From NCBI GenBank assembly GCA_951802195.1, contig OX637632.1, positions 620,001 through 684,000 on the forward strand: 64,000 nucleotides of DNA, written 5' to 3'. Made by a program: the position numbers and the translations under genes. The stretch comes from Tausonia pullulans (Eukaryota > Basidiomycota > Tremellomycetes > Cystofilobasidiales > Mrakiaceae). Within the stretch, counting starts at the first letter, position 1, and each line of letters starts with the position of its first letter. Shown here in pieces: positions 11,997 to 22,374 of the stretch. Under the pieces are notes generated by a model. That model saw only the letters and a list, made by a program, of their open reading frames with translations. It did no database searches and was not told the origin of the DNA.

Positions 11997-12729
11997 TGTT
12001 GTATCAAGCGTTTGTCTTGCATCTTTTTTTGCATGGTTCCCCCCTTCTTTTAGTCATCGCTACCTTCCCCTCCAGCTCCTACACCGTCTTTCTTAGACCC
12101 CTCCCCCCAGACACACAAGATACCTCCGTCCCTCCTTCGTCTTTCTCCTCATTTTCTTTTTCTTTTGTCTTGGATCGACGCCGACACCTACACGCACCTC
12201 GCTTCGCTAAATGCAAACGTTCTGACGGTCGAGGACGCTCCTGATCCCTCATGCTCTCGTGTCGTCTTTACGTGCGCTGGGCTGAGGTCGCGTGTAAACA
12301 GAAAGAAGGAGGGAAGGAGCATCGATCGTCCCAGGTAGGACGGCAGGGCAAGCGCCCGGGGGAGAACGAGAATGGCCATGGAGGTGAAGTGTGTATGAAA
12401 ACCCGTTGGAGAAGGCAGTCGTGTCGGAAAGAGCGTCGGGCCGGCGCGGACTCCTGATCGGGACGGAGGCGAGGGGAGCAAGGGAAGGAGGAGCGTAGAG
12501 ATGGGGAGGGAGAGAAGAAGGGATCGTTCCCTGGGAGGAGGGAAGAGGGACGTGTTTGGGGGACTTGACTGGGTGAGATAAGATGAGATGGCAAAGGACC
12601 CTGTCAGCGAAGATGCGAGCGCAGGCTGCGACGGACAAACCGAGGCTCCTCTCTCGACGTGGGACCTCTTGGCATATCAAATCGGATAGGCTTCAGGAGA
12701 TACTTACCATCTATAGCTGAAAAATTGTC
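11997..12729. other. intergenic region before the MYND array
   Basis: About 730 bp between two convergent 3' ends. Open frames exist on both strands here but show shifting composition and no recognisable domain, and I treat them as chance. Nothing else is supported. Confidence 0.4.
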
Positions 12730-12879
12730 TCAGCGCCCTCCCGGGCAAGTATAGCGATGATGGTGGATGTAGTCGAACTTGAAGCAGCCCTCCGAGCAGT
12801 ACCAGGGCGCCTTGCATCGATTGCAGGCGATAATTCCGGGGCGACCACAGACCACACAGACGGAAGAGCTCCACTGCAT
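12730..12879 (-). CDS. MYND zinc-finger microprotein 1 (intronless)
   Basis: A 49-residue product starting MQWSSSVC. It is one MYND finger: C-VV-C, GRPGIIACNRC, then PWYCSEGC and HHHRYTC. The spacing is C-x2-C-x7-C-x2-C-x5-C-x3-C-x8-H-x3-C, and the chain ends five residues after the last Cys. MYND fingers bind two zinc ions and usually contact proline-rich peptides in partner proteins; here no other domain is present. An in-frame upstream ATG at 13014 would add 45 residues of different character, so the inner ATG is preferred. Unlike its relatives in the array this copy has no intron inside the finger. It is the most downstream member of the minus-strand array. Confidence 0.7.
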   Translation of the reverse strand: MQWSSSVCVVCGRPGIIACNRCKAPWYCSEGCFKFDYIHHHRYTCPGGR

Positions 12880-13531
12880 AAAGGGAGTGAAAATGACAAA
12901 GCAGGGGGTAGGACAACCTGGAAGCGAGAGATCGCGACGGTGTGGATGGCGGACATTAGAGTTGAAATCTGGGTTGAGACGGGGAGGGAAGGTCCATATG
13001 CTAAGACCAAGCAAGGAAGAGGGTGGACTGACTATAAAATAAGTGAGAGAGATATGAAGGACGGCTGTGGTGGTCGTTTAAAGGGAGAACGGAGGACATG
13101 AGAACAGAAGAAGCGCTGGGGACAGATGATGGTGTCGCCCGTCTCTCAACCTCCAGTTTCACAAACTCCGCGCGATCCAACTCCGTCCATCGATCTCCCG
13201 CCAAGCGGAAAGAGAGTTCGCTTGCTCTTGACCCTGTCTCGAAACAGACAGGTGGAGAGACAGCCGACACGACATCGACGGATCTATCTTCTTCGCTGAC
13301 CGAGATTTAGACTATTAACTGCTCCTCATGCTTCACAGCTGCCGATTCAGCAAACAGACGAGATCAAGATCGCACAAAAAGATCGATAGGGCGCAAGCTT
13401 GAAGTGGTAGTACTCAAAGAGGCGAGACTCTTGCAGCTATGAAGTAAACGAGGGCGAGGGCGGGGGGACGGGAGGGGGCCACGCCCCATCCCGAGAAAAC
13501 GCGATAATAGTAGGGATCAACAGGACATCAT
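12880..13531. other. spacer between MYND genes 1 and 2
   Basis: 650 bp, presumably the promoter and 5' leader of gene 1 and the 3' region of gene 2. I see nothing further. It looks less GC-rich than the flanking housekeeping regions. Confidence 0.35.
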
Positions 13532-13798
13532 TCAGCCTCGATGAACTGAGTTGCGGCATATAAGTCGGTGTCGCCCTTGGGCGTCCGTCTGCAGACACCA
13601 AGATGAACAGTACCAAGCTGGGAATTGGATTTTGGAGGTCAGATATATCAAGCTGCAGTTCAAATCGAGATACGATGAAAGGATCGATGGCCTACCGCTA
13701 TGGCAGTGGAGACAAATGCGGTCCGATGCGGTTTCGCAGACCTCACAAGGTCGGATCGGGGAGAGCGGCGAAAGCGACTGGTAGAACTGTGCGGTCAT
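13532..13798 (-). CDS. MYND zinc-finger microprotein 2
   Basis: Exons 13798-13696 and 13617-13532, joined in phase 1; 62 residues. The finger is PCEVC, SDRICLHC, then AWYCSSWC and GRHRLIC, with the same ligand spacing as its neighbours. The intron (GTAGGC..CAG) falls between the second CxxC and the WYC motif, which is the family position. About 17 residues precede the finger and a short tail (RNSVHRG) follows. No signal peptide or membrane segment is seen. The function is unknown; the finger predicts protein binding, not catalysis. Confidence 0.75.
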   Translation of the reverse strand: MTAQFYQSLSPLSPIRPCEVCETASDRICLHCHSGRPSILSSYLDLNCSLIYLTSKIQFPAWYCSSWCLQTDAQGRHRLICRNSVHRG

Positions 13799-14246
13799 TG
13801 TGTGGGACTGAGGAAGGGCGACGTCAGCGCTGGATGTGTAGCCAAATGAGATGAGAGCCCATTGACCGACAAAGTGCTTTGGAAAGGCAGATTGTGGTTG
13901 GTGAAGAGAGCGCGCTCCAGAACTTTGTCATGAGGGGATGACTCTCGGCTGTTGGCATACTCCGACCTCGTTTATTTCTTCCTTTGACTTGAGTCCTATC
14001 TCTCTCACAACTTTCCCACTGGGAGCAGAGGCTGCTACCGAGGTTCCTCTTGGAAAGCAAGAGAGCGAGACTGAGCACTGTACATCTCCTCTTCAGCGCG
14101 CACCACGACCCATGCGCACGAGAACTATCGATCGAGGACACAACGCGGAATAACAGAGGAATTCGTACCTCTAGTAGTAGGATACAAAAACACCCCCCCT
14201 TCTATCAATGGCTGAACATAACGGGAGAGAGCCTTAGCTGCTCACC
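13799..14246. other. spacer between MYND genes 2 and 3
   Basis: About 450 bp with no supported gene; likely the promoter of gene 2. Confidence 0.35.
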
Positions 14247-14473
14247 TTACTCGGCAAAACGGCCGGTGCAATACCAGTCGTGCTCCGAGACCCAGTGGTC
14301 GTCCTCGCATTTCTTAGAACAGTAGACCTCTCAATTGGACGAGAGAAAGTGAGATATAGCGAAAATGAGCCAAAGTTAAGGAAACCTGACCCACCAAGCT
14401 TGCAGTAGGCGCACCGTCTACGAGGGGGTCCCCCACACACGCAGCAACGAGGAGTGGTATCACACATCACCAT
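14247..14473 (-). CDS. MYND zinc-finger microprotein 3
   Basis: Exons 14473-14395 and 14329-14247 joined in phase 1; 53 residues. The start is ATG GTG ATG, with a second ATG two codons on. The finger reads CCVCGGPPRRRCAYC, then VYCSKKC and SEHDWYC, and the chain ends TGRFAE. The intron uses GTGGGT and ends TTGAG, at the family position. The ligand spacing equals that of the other members although the rest of the sequence has diverged strongly, so selection has acted on the fold. Confidence 0.75.
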
Positions 14474-15112
14474 GATGGCTGATAAACTAAGGACTGGGAG
14501 TGCGACTGGCGTGATGTAGACCCGACGTGGTTGTTGGAGGTCAACAGAGGTTGGGGTAATCCGTCGGGCTAGCGAATCTTGGCGACACGAGGGTTCGTCG
14601 ACCTCTGGATCCGCGTTCGCCACACCCCCTTTGTTCCTGTTTCAGTTGATTGATCCTCTCGCCCTTTCATCTGAATCCATTTGAGAAGTCTCAGATATGG
14701 TTCAACTTTCCTTTTGAAACTGGCTCCCTCTGAATATAATGCAGAACATCATAACACAACGCAAACGACATTAATTGTCAAGCACCAGGCGAGACTAGCT
14801 GGTTCGGAGCATGGGCGAACAGTCTAGACAGAGAATAATGCTGGGTAATAACACAACCGCATGAGGCTGTAGGTGGATTTCAACCTTAAAAACGTTACAA
14901 AGAGAGCAATACTGGAAGATAATGACGTACGCTGAAGAAAGCAACCCAATGAAGAAAGCAGTCCGATGAAGATGAAAGGGGGCCGCCGAGCTGACGACAT
15001 GAAAGTGATGCAGTGCGGGGTTGTATGTGTTCCGCTGTTCAAGGTCCGAGCCACTTGTCGGTCCAGGAATCCAAGAGAAATATTGTCTGAAACAACAACG
15101 GAAATGGACCTA
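14474..15112. other. spacer between MYND genes 3 and 4
   Basis: About 640 bp. I searched both strands by eye for a further CxxC..WYC pattern and found none. No gene is supported. Confidence 0.35.
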
Positions 15113-15328
15113 TCATCTTGAGTATCCGGCGCCGGGACAGGCCCACTTGTGGTTGTAGTCCCAGCTCTGCATTCGACACTCTTCTGAGCAGTAGGTCTCT
15201 GAAGCACGGGACCAACGTTGGTTGAATGAGGTTACGAGGTCCCTTTCCTCCAGGATCCAGAACTTACGTTCTCGGCAAAGTTGACAAACGAGATAGGCAG
15301 GCCTCGCACAGACGTAACAGATCGGCAT
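15113..15328 (-). CDS. MYND zinc-finger microprotein 4
   Basis: Exons 15328-15268 and 15198-15113, phase 1; 48 residues from MPICYVC. The finger is CYVCARPAYLVCQLC, TYCSEEC, NHKWAC, followed by PGAGYSR. An in-frame ATG at 15361 would add 11 residues (MPLSPGPSLNT); the shorter form matches the very short leaders of most relatives. The intron (GTAAGT..TTCAG, 69 bp) is again between the two halves of the finger. Confidence 0.75.
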   Translation of the reverse strand: MPICYVCARPAYLVCQLCRERKFWILEERDLVTSFNQRWSRASETYCSEECRMQSWDYNHKWACPGAGYSR

Positions 15329-16086
15329 GGTGTTCAGACTAGGTCCTGGCGAAAGGGGCATGCAGTCTCAGTCGAGAACTCCAGAGTGCGCTAGATGATT
15401 CTTGTACTTACCAAATGCAGTCACGGTTGAGTAAGGAAGAATGAGGTGCAAGAGGAAGAAGCGTGAGGTGGTCGTCAGAGGAGACATGGTTTCTCGGCAA
15501 GAGCGGCGTCGGCAACGTCGGTACGTCGCTGCTCCTCGGACGGCTCCTGTCCCCTCTCTCCGTCATGGTTTCATGAGGTCCTGCCGAGATGTTACCGACC
15601 TGATCTCACTAACGGAACGGAGCAGATTCGGAGCAGAGTATACTCACTTGCAAGATCAACGTCCTCTACCGAACACACATTGGCGCGTATCAACTTCGGC
15701 CGTCGGGTTCGTCCCTCGTCAACCTACTGAGATTTCAAGTTCACACCACTGCTATTCGCCCGGATCAACGACAGACGTCTCTCTCCTTGAGGTCTACCTC
15801 AAAGATCTTCTCAAATGCACCAGATGTAGGAACTTCCGATTCACCCTTCTGGAGAGTTATTACGCTGTATTTCATCGTCCGGAAGCGAACCGATGAAAGG
15901 GAAAGATGCCGAAAGAAGCAGAGAGAGAAAGTGAGTGAGTGAGAGTCTGAGAGTAGATGAGAATCTAGATTGCTGAAACGTAGCACGTAATATCAGCGAC
16001 AACAGCAGAACTATGGAGAAAGAAGGACGGGACTGATAACGAACTTGGCCGAGCTCGAGTCCACTGTGCGCGTGCGCCACACCCCA
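15329..16086. other. spacer between MYND genes 4 and 5
   Basis: About 760 bp, the longest gap in the array. No finger remnant was found by eye. It includes a GA/CT-rich stretch near 15900-15960. Confidence 0.35.
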
Positions 16087-16364
16087 TCAATAATGAGGGC
16101 GCTGATAGTTAGGAATGACCTTGGCGAAGCAGATATACTTGTGCTGTCTGTACCAGTCCTCCTCCATGCATTTTTCATCGCAGTACCAGACTCGAGAGGG
16201 GCCGTCAGTCACTCGTGGCCGTTCTCTTGCGCTTGAGATCTACACGCCGGACACTCACTCGCAAAGCAATCACCGCATCTGATGCTGGCAGGCGCACAAC
16301 ACACCCAGCACACGGGATTTGGGTTCGGGTGCTCGTGTTGGGTCTGCTCTTGCCAGATCGTCAT
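16087..16364 (-). CDS. MYND zinc-finger microprotein 5
   Basis: Exons 16364-16259 and 16190-16087, phase 1; 69 residues, the longest member. After a polar leader (MTIWQEQTQHEHPNPNP) the finger reads CWVCCAPASIRCGDC, IWYCDEKC and RQHKYIC. The tail FAKVIPNYQRPHY is longer than in relatives. The intron is GTGAGT..CGAG at the family position. The extra Cys after the first CxxC (WVCC) is not part of the usual ligand set. Confidence 0.75.
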
Positions 16365-17055
16365 GTGTTGTTCAGTGGATGAGCTGTCTCGCTGTATTTG
16401 GGACCGGGAAGGAATGGGTTGATCAATCTCTGGACAGCACAGAGATGGGTAGATGATCGATGCACTTGCTCGAAGAGGGATGTATTGAGAAAGGGAAGAT
16501 GGTTGTCGACTGGACAATGGTCAGGAGAATGTCAACTCGAGAAGGTGACAGATGCTGTCGGTCGTTCCTCAACTATCGACCTGTCCGGTGGGTCCCTGGC
16601 TTTCTCGCCGCTCCGTCACCTCCCAAGTCCGACTTGCGTGACATCCTTCGTCGCTGCGGATGCATTGCGAGGCTATGCAAACTCTCCTGGTTTGAAAAAT
16701 CGAGCTGAAGGTGAAGTCTTCATCTCCTGCCCTCGGAAGACCTCTCGCCGTCGACCGAACGGGCGGATCGGATCACGTTTGCATGTCTGACGTCGCTGGT
16801 CACAGCCACGGCCTGCGAAATTCCGTTTCTCTCAATAGGGCAACGAACATCGAATGTGGTTAGCAGCACGTAATATGAGACGAAGTAACGAATATAGAGG
16901 CATGAACAGCTGGTCATTCTAGTAAGGAAAGGAAAAGGAGAATGACGGATCGACGACTCGAGGGTTGACTCGAGATGAAAGGGGCCATCGCCATATGAAA
17001 CACTCCACATCAGCGAGACATCCATTGAAACCTCAAGGAGGCCAACTGGCTGAGG
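16365..17055. other. spacer between MYND genes 5 and 6
   Basis: About 690 bp with nothing recognisable on either strand. Confidence 0.35.
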
Positions 17056-17371
17056 TTAGGACTTTCCATCCCAAGCGTACTGCTGCTGCCTGGGCGGTTT
17101 GCGGCGCCTCCAGATGGGCTCACGCTTGCACTTGCTCTCGTTGGCGGGCATACAGGCGAGGCTGCAGTAGTGGGCTAGAGAGGCAGAATTGGTGTCACGG
17201 TCAAATGTAGCCCTCTGCTTGCTCATCAAGGATGGAGGCAGGGCAAGCGAGAAAACAAGGACGGAGCTGCAAGCAATGTTGACGTCGAGTCGCTCAATCA
17301 CTTTCCTCGCATTGCTCGCATTGCCAGGAAGAAGACTTCATCTCGCACCCTCAGACGGAGCACTCCTGCAT
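17056..17371 (-). pseudogene. MYND zinc-finger gene 6, apparently broken
   Basis: The two halves of a family member are visible: an exon from ATG 17371 encoding MQECSV then a TGA (17353-17351), followed in frame by GCEMKSSSWQCEQCEE; and a second half from 17174 encoding HYCSLACMPANESKC and ending RQQQYAWDGKS. A phase-1 join between CEQC and HYC falls at the family position and keeps the C-x5-C spacing. The TGA lies where the second Cys is expected, the next spacing is 10 instead of 7, and the final H-x3-C is lost (KREP follows). These defects together make a functional finger unlikely. Alternatively the second half belongs to a shorter transcript starting elsewhere. Confidence 0.6.
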
Positions 17372-18017
17372 CGTGTAGCTGAGAGAAGGTACATAAACAA
17401 TTCCAGTCATTGTGGTTGTTGAGGGAGAGGTCAAAGAGGCGGAGGCTGAGGAGAGTAAGGGGAGAAGAGGTCAGCGGAAATTTCAAGACGGATTGTTGAT
17501 TTCTTTGCCGACTGCCTGCATCTGTCTCTTTCTCTAGGCCGATGATGTCGAGGGTTTCAGAGATGAGTCTCCCCCTTCGTCTTCTCTCATTGGGCCTTGA
17601 CCACTCATGAGGAAAACAAGGATTGCGAGTGGCTTGTATTGTCAAGGAGCGTATTGAGATAGAGAGCGAGGAGGAGAAAGAGTAAGTGAGAACGGATGGG
17701 AGGAGAGACAAGCACTAGATAAAGAGAAGAGCAGGTGACAGAGCTGGTGTTGAGAAAGGTAATAATGCCTTTAGGCAGAGAAGTATGGAAGCGAAGGCCA
17801 TCATTCAAGCGACTCACAGATGATGTAGAGAGCAGCTCGGCGAGAGAGCGTCGATGATAAAAGGGAAGCTCGTCGGACAGGTGAGCCAGGCCTCCCTACT
17901 CACGAGAGGCAGTCAATTCGATGCCCTGGAGCTGCAAGTAGAAGGGAAGGTTCAAGTTAGCTTCGGAGAGGGTACATGCATGCCCGGGGCACGAATGTGA
18001 CCCTGGCTCACTCTTGC
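17372..18017. other. spacer between MYND genes 6 and 7
   Basis: About 650 bp with no supported gene. Confidence 0.35.
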
Positions 18018-18254
18018 TCAGCAATCATCCCCGCGCCACTCGCACGGTTGGTAAGGTGGGCAGTCGGATTTGTGGTTCCAGTAGTTGAGGTCTTGGCAGT
18101 TTCGACTGCAGTAAAAGACTAGAGGAAGATCAGCGAGGTCGGGAGACAGGCGGAGGGCGGGAACGGCCGAACCCTGCTCGCATTTCATGCAGCGACGGTC
18201 CGCCGGTGCGTAGCATAGTGCGCAGAACACGCTCGTGTAGTCATAGTAGGGCAT
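18018..18254 (-). CDS. MYND zinc-finger microprotein 7
   Basis: Exons 18254-18173 and 18118-18018, phase 1; 60 residues from MPYYDYTSV. The finger is FCALCYAPADRRCMKC, VFYCSRNC and WNHKSDC, with one residue fewer than its relatives between the sixth Cys and the His. The tail PPYQPCEWRGDDC adds two cysteines. The 54-bp intron is a multiple of three and has no stop, so the retained form would be an in-frame variant with 18 extra residues inside the finger. It is the most upstream member of the array. Confidence 0.75.
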   Translation of the reverse strand: MPYYDYTSVFCALCYAPADRRCMKCEQGSAVPALRLSPDLADLPLVFYCSRNCQDLNYWNHKSDCPPYQPCEWRGDDC

Positions 18255-18754
18255 CCCGTACTCGGAACTGCAGCAAGCTGGAGAGCTCTAGCAGAGTGTA
18301 GTCGATTTGGGGAGATACAAAGGTCGAACGACGGGAACGAGAGGAAGGGGGAAACTAAAGGGGAAGCCGGGAGACAGCAAGGTGCGGGAAGGAGACAGCG
18401 AGGAGGTCATGCACAAGGTAGTTGCAGCTTGAGAGATTGAACCAGGGGAGGCAACTAGCAAGCAAGGAGGCCTTACGTACCAGGAAAGGAAGATTGGAAG
18501 AAGGTACTGGTTAGAAGGACCCTAGGTTGGACGACTCAATGCCGAGAGAACAAAGGATGTCGGCCGGTCGTCCCTGAGTTTCAGTTGACTGCTTCATTTA
18601 TTTCACCTTCTCCGCCTCGACCTCTGAACTCTCTCTTTCGCAAGCTTTCAGACTTGATGGCCAGCATAACAGGGGTAAAACCAGCTACTCAGACCCCCTC
18701 TTTGACTCTCTTTCGGATCTTTCGCAAGTTTGGCGTTTCCAACCAAAAGCCCAC
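18255..18754. other. intergenic region between MYND gene 7 and thiamine pyrophosphokinase
   Basis: 500 bp holding the presumed promoter of MYND gene 7 and the 3' end of the TPK gene, both on the minus strand. Nothing else is seen. Confidence 0.35.
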
Positions 18755-20041
18755 TCATCGAATTGCGCAGCACCACCAGACAGGCTCCGTCGTCGTGATC
18801 CGGACCTCGTCCATCCCAGGAACGAGATGGTTGCTTGTCGAGATCTGGGTGTCGAACGATGTCTCCCAATCCTGGACGTCCCACTCGAGGCCTTTGGTCG
18901 AGATGGTCGCAGTGGCGATCCCGAGCGGGAGGATCCCGCATGTTGGACCGAGGAGGTCATGGTTAATGGCGATGGCGTGTTCTCCCTAGGGTTTGAGGGG
19001 AGGGATAAGTGGAAGTCAATGGCTTTGGAGTGTGATGGACCGGCGAATGGACGACGCTGACGGTTCTCGCTCGCCCTGTGAGAATAAGTTCAGCGCGCGC
19101 AGGCGACCGAGAAATAGCAGCGTCGTATCCGCCACCCGTCTCTCAGCGTAACTCCTTCCCCCCCCACCGAGCGATGCCAGAGAAAGAAAGAGAGAGAGAA
19201 TACAGAGAGAGTGGAGAGAATCACACACCTTGTCCAAGCACCAAGCGACCTCGTCCTCGCTAACGACCCAGATGCGGTCCCTTTGCCGTCGAAGACGATG
19301 CAAGAGCGACAGCGTGTGTATCGTCTGATCCAGTCGGCCCGTGAGGCCGCCCAGCAGGACGAGGTCGTACTTCTGCGCATGGTCAAAGCGAGCGATCGTT
19401 CAGTCAGCCCATCGAGGTAGACGAGAAGCGGTGAGTCACGCACCGTTCCCGACGACTGCTCAAGCTCTCCAAGGGATGCGATACACTTCATGAGATCCGT
19501 CGAATACTGGTCTGCTTCGTGGACGATAGAGACGCCCTATAAGATCACCGTTGTCGTCGTCAGCTCGACGCGGAGCAGGGCGGAGAGGCGCTTCTCCAGT
19601 GAACGCACCTCGGCCGCGTAGAAGGCGCGGACATCCGGCCGAATCGAGTCAAGATCTCCCTTGATGAGGTCCGGGAGGTAGCTGGGGTGGGAGTGAGAGG
19701 GTCAAAGGTCATTGCCCATGCGTGCGTGGGGTGTCATGCGAGCGGGCGCGCACCTCCGACGCGCGTTGTCGGTCGGCAGGGCGTCGTAGAGCCTGTTCGC
19801 GCCTCCATCGGCGCAGTATCGAGCGGCCGCTGGATGAAGGATGGCTTCCGGTCAGCCACCTTACGCGAGCGCGTCAAGGGAAGGGACACCGACTCGATGC
19901 CCAGACGCGGTCGAGGATCTCGCGTCGGTGGATGGGGAGGTTGAGAATGATGAGGGCGAGAGGTGTTGTCGCGGCAGCCGCCGCCGCGGCAGAGGAAGGT
20001 GGCGAGAGGAAAGCGGAGGGATCCCAGGAGAAGAGCGGCAT
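18755..20041 (-). CDS. THI80: Thiamine pyrophosphokinase
   Basis: Six exons: 20041-19894, 19829-19754, 19681-19609, 19536-19444, 19372-19229 and 18985-18755; 254 residues, all phases consistent. It transfers pyrophosphate from ATP to thiamine, making the cofactor ThDP. Motifs in order: ALIILNLPI, CADGGANRLYDAL, YLPDLIKGDLDSI, ADQYSTDLMKCI, LLGGLTGRLDQT, then GPTCGILPLG and STKGLEWDV, ending ITTTEPVWWCCAIR. These match the catalytic and thiamine-binding domains of fungal and animal TPK, and the length is typical. The first intron uses GTCGGT, chosen because it alone keeps the frame. The gene diverges from aspartate aminotransferase with only 225 bp between starts. Confidence 0.93.
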
Positions 20042-20266
20042 GCTGGCTGGCGTGGCGGGGTTGAGATGCTGGCGGTCGTCGACAGCACGACGCAGTCCGC
20101 TGGCCAGCGATTCTTTCACGCGCGTCCGGCGCATTGACGGGCGAAGTCGGCGAGCGGCTCGCGCCCCCGCGTCCCCGCGCCCGCCGAGTCCGAAGGCGCC
20201 CGCTTGCTCGGCGAGACGAGGCGGCAGCAGCAAGCGTTTCTTCTGACTCCCACCATCATCGTCGCC
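20042..20266. promoter_or_regulatory. short divergent promoter (thiamine pyrophosphokinase / aspartate aminotransferase)
   Basis: 225 bp separate the two start codons, very GC-rich. Both promoters must lie here or overlap the flanking first exons. No TATA box seen. Confidence 0.5.
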
Positions 20267-22374
20267 ATGCTCGCCCCCGTCTCCAGGACCCTTTTCGCCC
20301 CGGCCTCCAGGCTCTCGTTCTCGTGCCGGTCCGCCTCCATCTGGGCCAACGTCAAGGCCGGCCCTCCCGACCCTATTCTCGGTGAGCACCCGCCGTCGGG
20401 GCATCGTCCGGTTGAGAGGCCGTCTGCCAGCTCAGCCGGTGTTGCTGGCGGTTTCGTCCGTGCTGACTCGCGCCGGCGCCGGCGTCCTCGGCTTCGCAGG
20501 TGTCAGCGAGGCCTTCAAGCGCGACAAGGACCCTCGGAAGATCAACCTTGGTGTCGGTGAGCAGCAAGAGACGAGCAAGCGCATCATCGCGCTTCCCCTC
20601 TGCCTTCCCCCTGGGTCCCCCACGCTGCTGGACGAGTGGATGGCGGCTGATCGTAGCCGGTCCCTCGTCGTTCTCCCCTTCCTTCTTTACCCGATGCTTA
20701 GGCGCCTATGTGGGTTGCTCCTCATCGCTTCTTATCCACCCAGTTCATGTGCCCGGCTGACACGCCTGCGATCATGATCTAGCGTGACGAGAACGGCACG
20801 CCCTATGTCCTCCCCTCGGTCCAGAAGGCGAGTCAGGCGAAGAGAGCCCTGGCCCGACGGCAACCACCCCGATCCTAACTCTCTCTCTCTTTTCTTACTG
20901 CTGCCTTTTAGGCCGAGGAGCTTGTGTACCACCGGAAGGGCGACAAGGAGTACCGTGAGTGGTCTAGTCCTCGTCCCTTCTCTTGCGTCAAAACTCCCTT
21001 CGGGCCGGACCTCCGGTTGAAGAAGATTCGGCTCAAAGTCCGCGGCTGACATTATGTTCAACGTCGGTTCTTTTCTTGGCTCGTCTCGTCGTATTTAGTG
21101 CCCATCACTGGACTTGAGTGAGATGTGATCATCTTCTGGTCAAGGCTGTTCGCTGGGCTGACCGTTGATCGCTACAGCGAGTTCACCTCCCTCGCCGCCA
21201 AGCTCGCCTACGGTGCGGACTCTGCTCCTCTCCTCGAGGACCGTGTACGTTTCTGAAGCAAGCACCCGCTCTTGCATTTTCCCCTCCAGCTGACTTCATA
21301 TCCTCTTCAGATCTCCATCACTCAGTCGATCTCTGGCACGGGTGCCCTCCGGATCGGCACGGCCTTCTTCGCGCGCCACTACCCGGGAGCCAAAACCATC
21401 TATCTTCCGACCCCCACATGGGGAAACCACATCCCGATCTCGAAGGACGCCGGCCTCGAGGTCAAGCAGTACACCTACTTTGACAAGAAAACCGTCGGCC
21501 TCGACTTTGAGGGCATGAAGAAGGACATTGCTGCTGCCCCCGAGGGATCCGTCATCCTTCTGCATGCGTGCGCGCACAACGTGGGTCCAGGTCGTCGTCT
21601 AGGGCGCCACCAAGCATGCAGACTGACCTGAGGATCATCTATTCCTTCCAGCCCACCGGTGTCGACCCCACGCACGCCCAGTGGCGCGAGATCTCGGACC
21701 TCGTCAAGGACAAGAAGCACATCCCCTTCTTCGACATGGCCTACCAGGGCTTCGCCTCGGGCGACACCGACTTCGACGCTTTCGCACTGCGCCACTTTGT
21801 CCAGGAGGGCCACCAGGTCGTCCTCTGCCAGTCGTTCGCCAAGAACATGGGTCTTTACGGCGAGCGCGTCGGCGCCTTCTCCGTCGTTACCCTCGACTCG
21901 GAGGAGCGCAAGCGGGTCGACTCCCAGCTCAAGATCATCGTCCGCCCTCTCTACTCGAACCCGCCCGCCCACGGAGCGCGGATCGCAAGCGCTATTCTCG
22001 GCGACGAGAAGCTCAATGCCCAGTGGCTCGGCGAGGTCAAGGGCATGGCCGACCGGATCATCACCATGCGCGAGAAGCTATACGATGGCCTCGTCTCGCG
22101 TAACACTCCCGGTGACTGGAACCACATCAAGAAGCAGATCGGGATGTTCTCCTTCACGGGTCTCACCACCCCGCAGACGGTCGCGCTTGCGGAGAAGGCC
22201 CACATCTACATGACCGCAGACGGTCGGATCAGCATGGCCGGCCTTAACGACGGCAACATCGAGTGCGTGAAGGGCTCTCGCTCCCATAGTGATGCCTAAA
22301 TGGCTAACCTCTCTCGATTTTACCGCAGCTACTTTGCCGACAGCGTCTCTAAGGCCGTGAAGGGCGACCTCTAG
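20267..22374 (+). CDS. AAT1: Aspartate aminotransferase, probably mitochondrial
   Basis: Ten exons: 20267-20381, 20500-20556, 20702-20709, 20783-20827, 20912-20954, 21099-21117, 21178-21244, 21311-21580, 21652-22262, 22329-22374; 426 residues. It interconverts aspartate and 2-oxoglutarate with oxaloacetate and glutamate using PLP, and serves the malate-aspartate shuttle. Motifs: KINLGVGAYRDENG, SGTGALRIG, PTWGNHIPI, AHNPTGVDPT, FFDMAYQGFASGD and SFAKNMGLYGERVG with the PLP lysine. The N-terminus (MLAPVSRTLFAPASRLSFS) is Arg/Ser-rich without acids, a mitochondrial presequence. Exon 3 is only 8 nt (GCGCCTAT); it supplies the Ala-Tyr of GAYRDE. The intron after 20827 starts with GC (AAG|GCGAGT). 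Confidence 0.95.

Noticed and set aside
12249-12680. A long minus-strand open frame between the 11996 stop and the MYND array
   Set aside because: It lacks any domain and has arginine/proline-rich composition typical of antisense frames in GC-rich DNA. It also overlaps other open frames of equal quality.
14474-17055. Further hidden MYND copies in the array spacers
   Set aside because: I read both strands for paired CxxC motifs followed by Y-C-x3-C and found none.
19874-20404. Longer N-terminal extension of thiamine pyrophosphokinase
   Set aside because: The upstream part overlaps the divergent AAT1 first exon and is unlike any TPK. The ATG at 20041 gives a normal-length enzyme.
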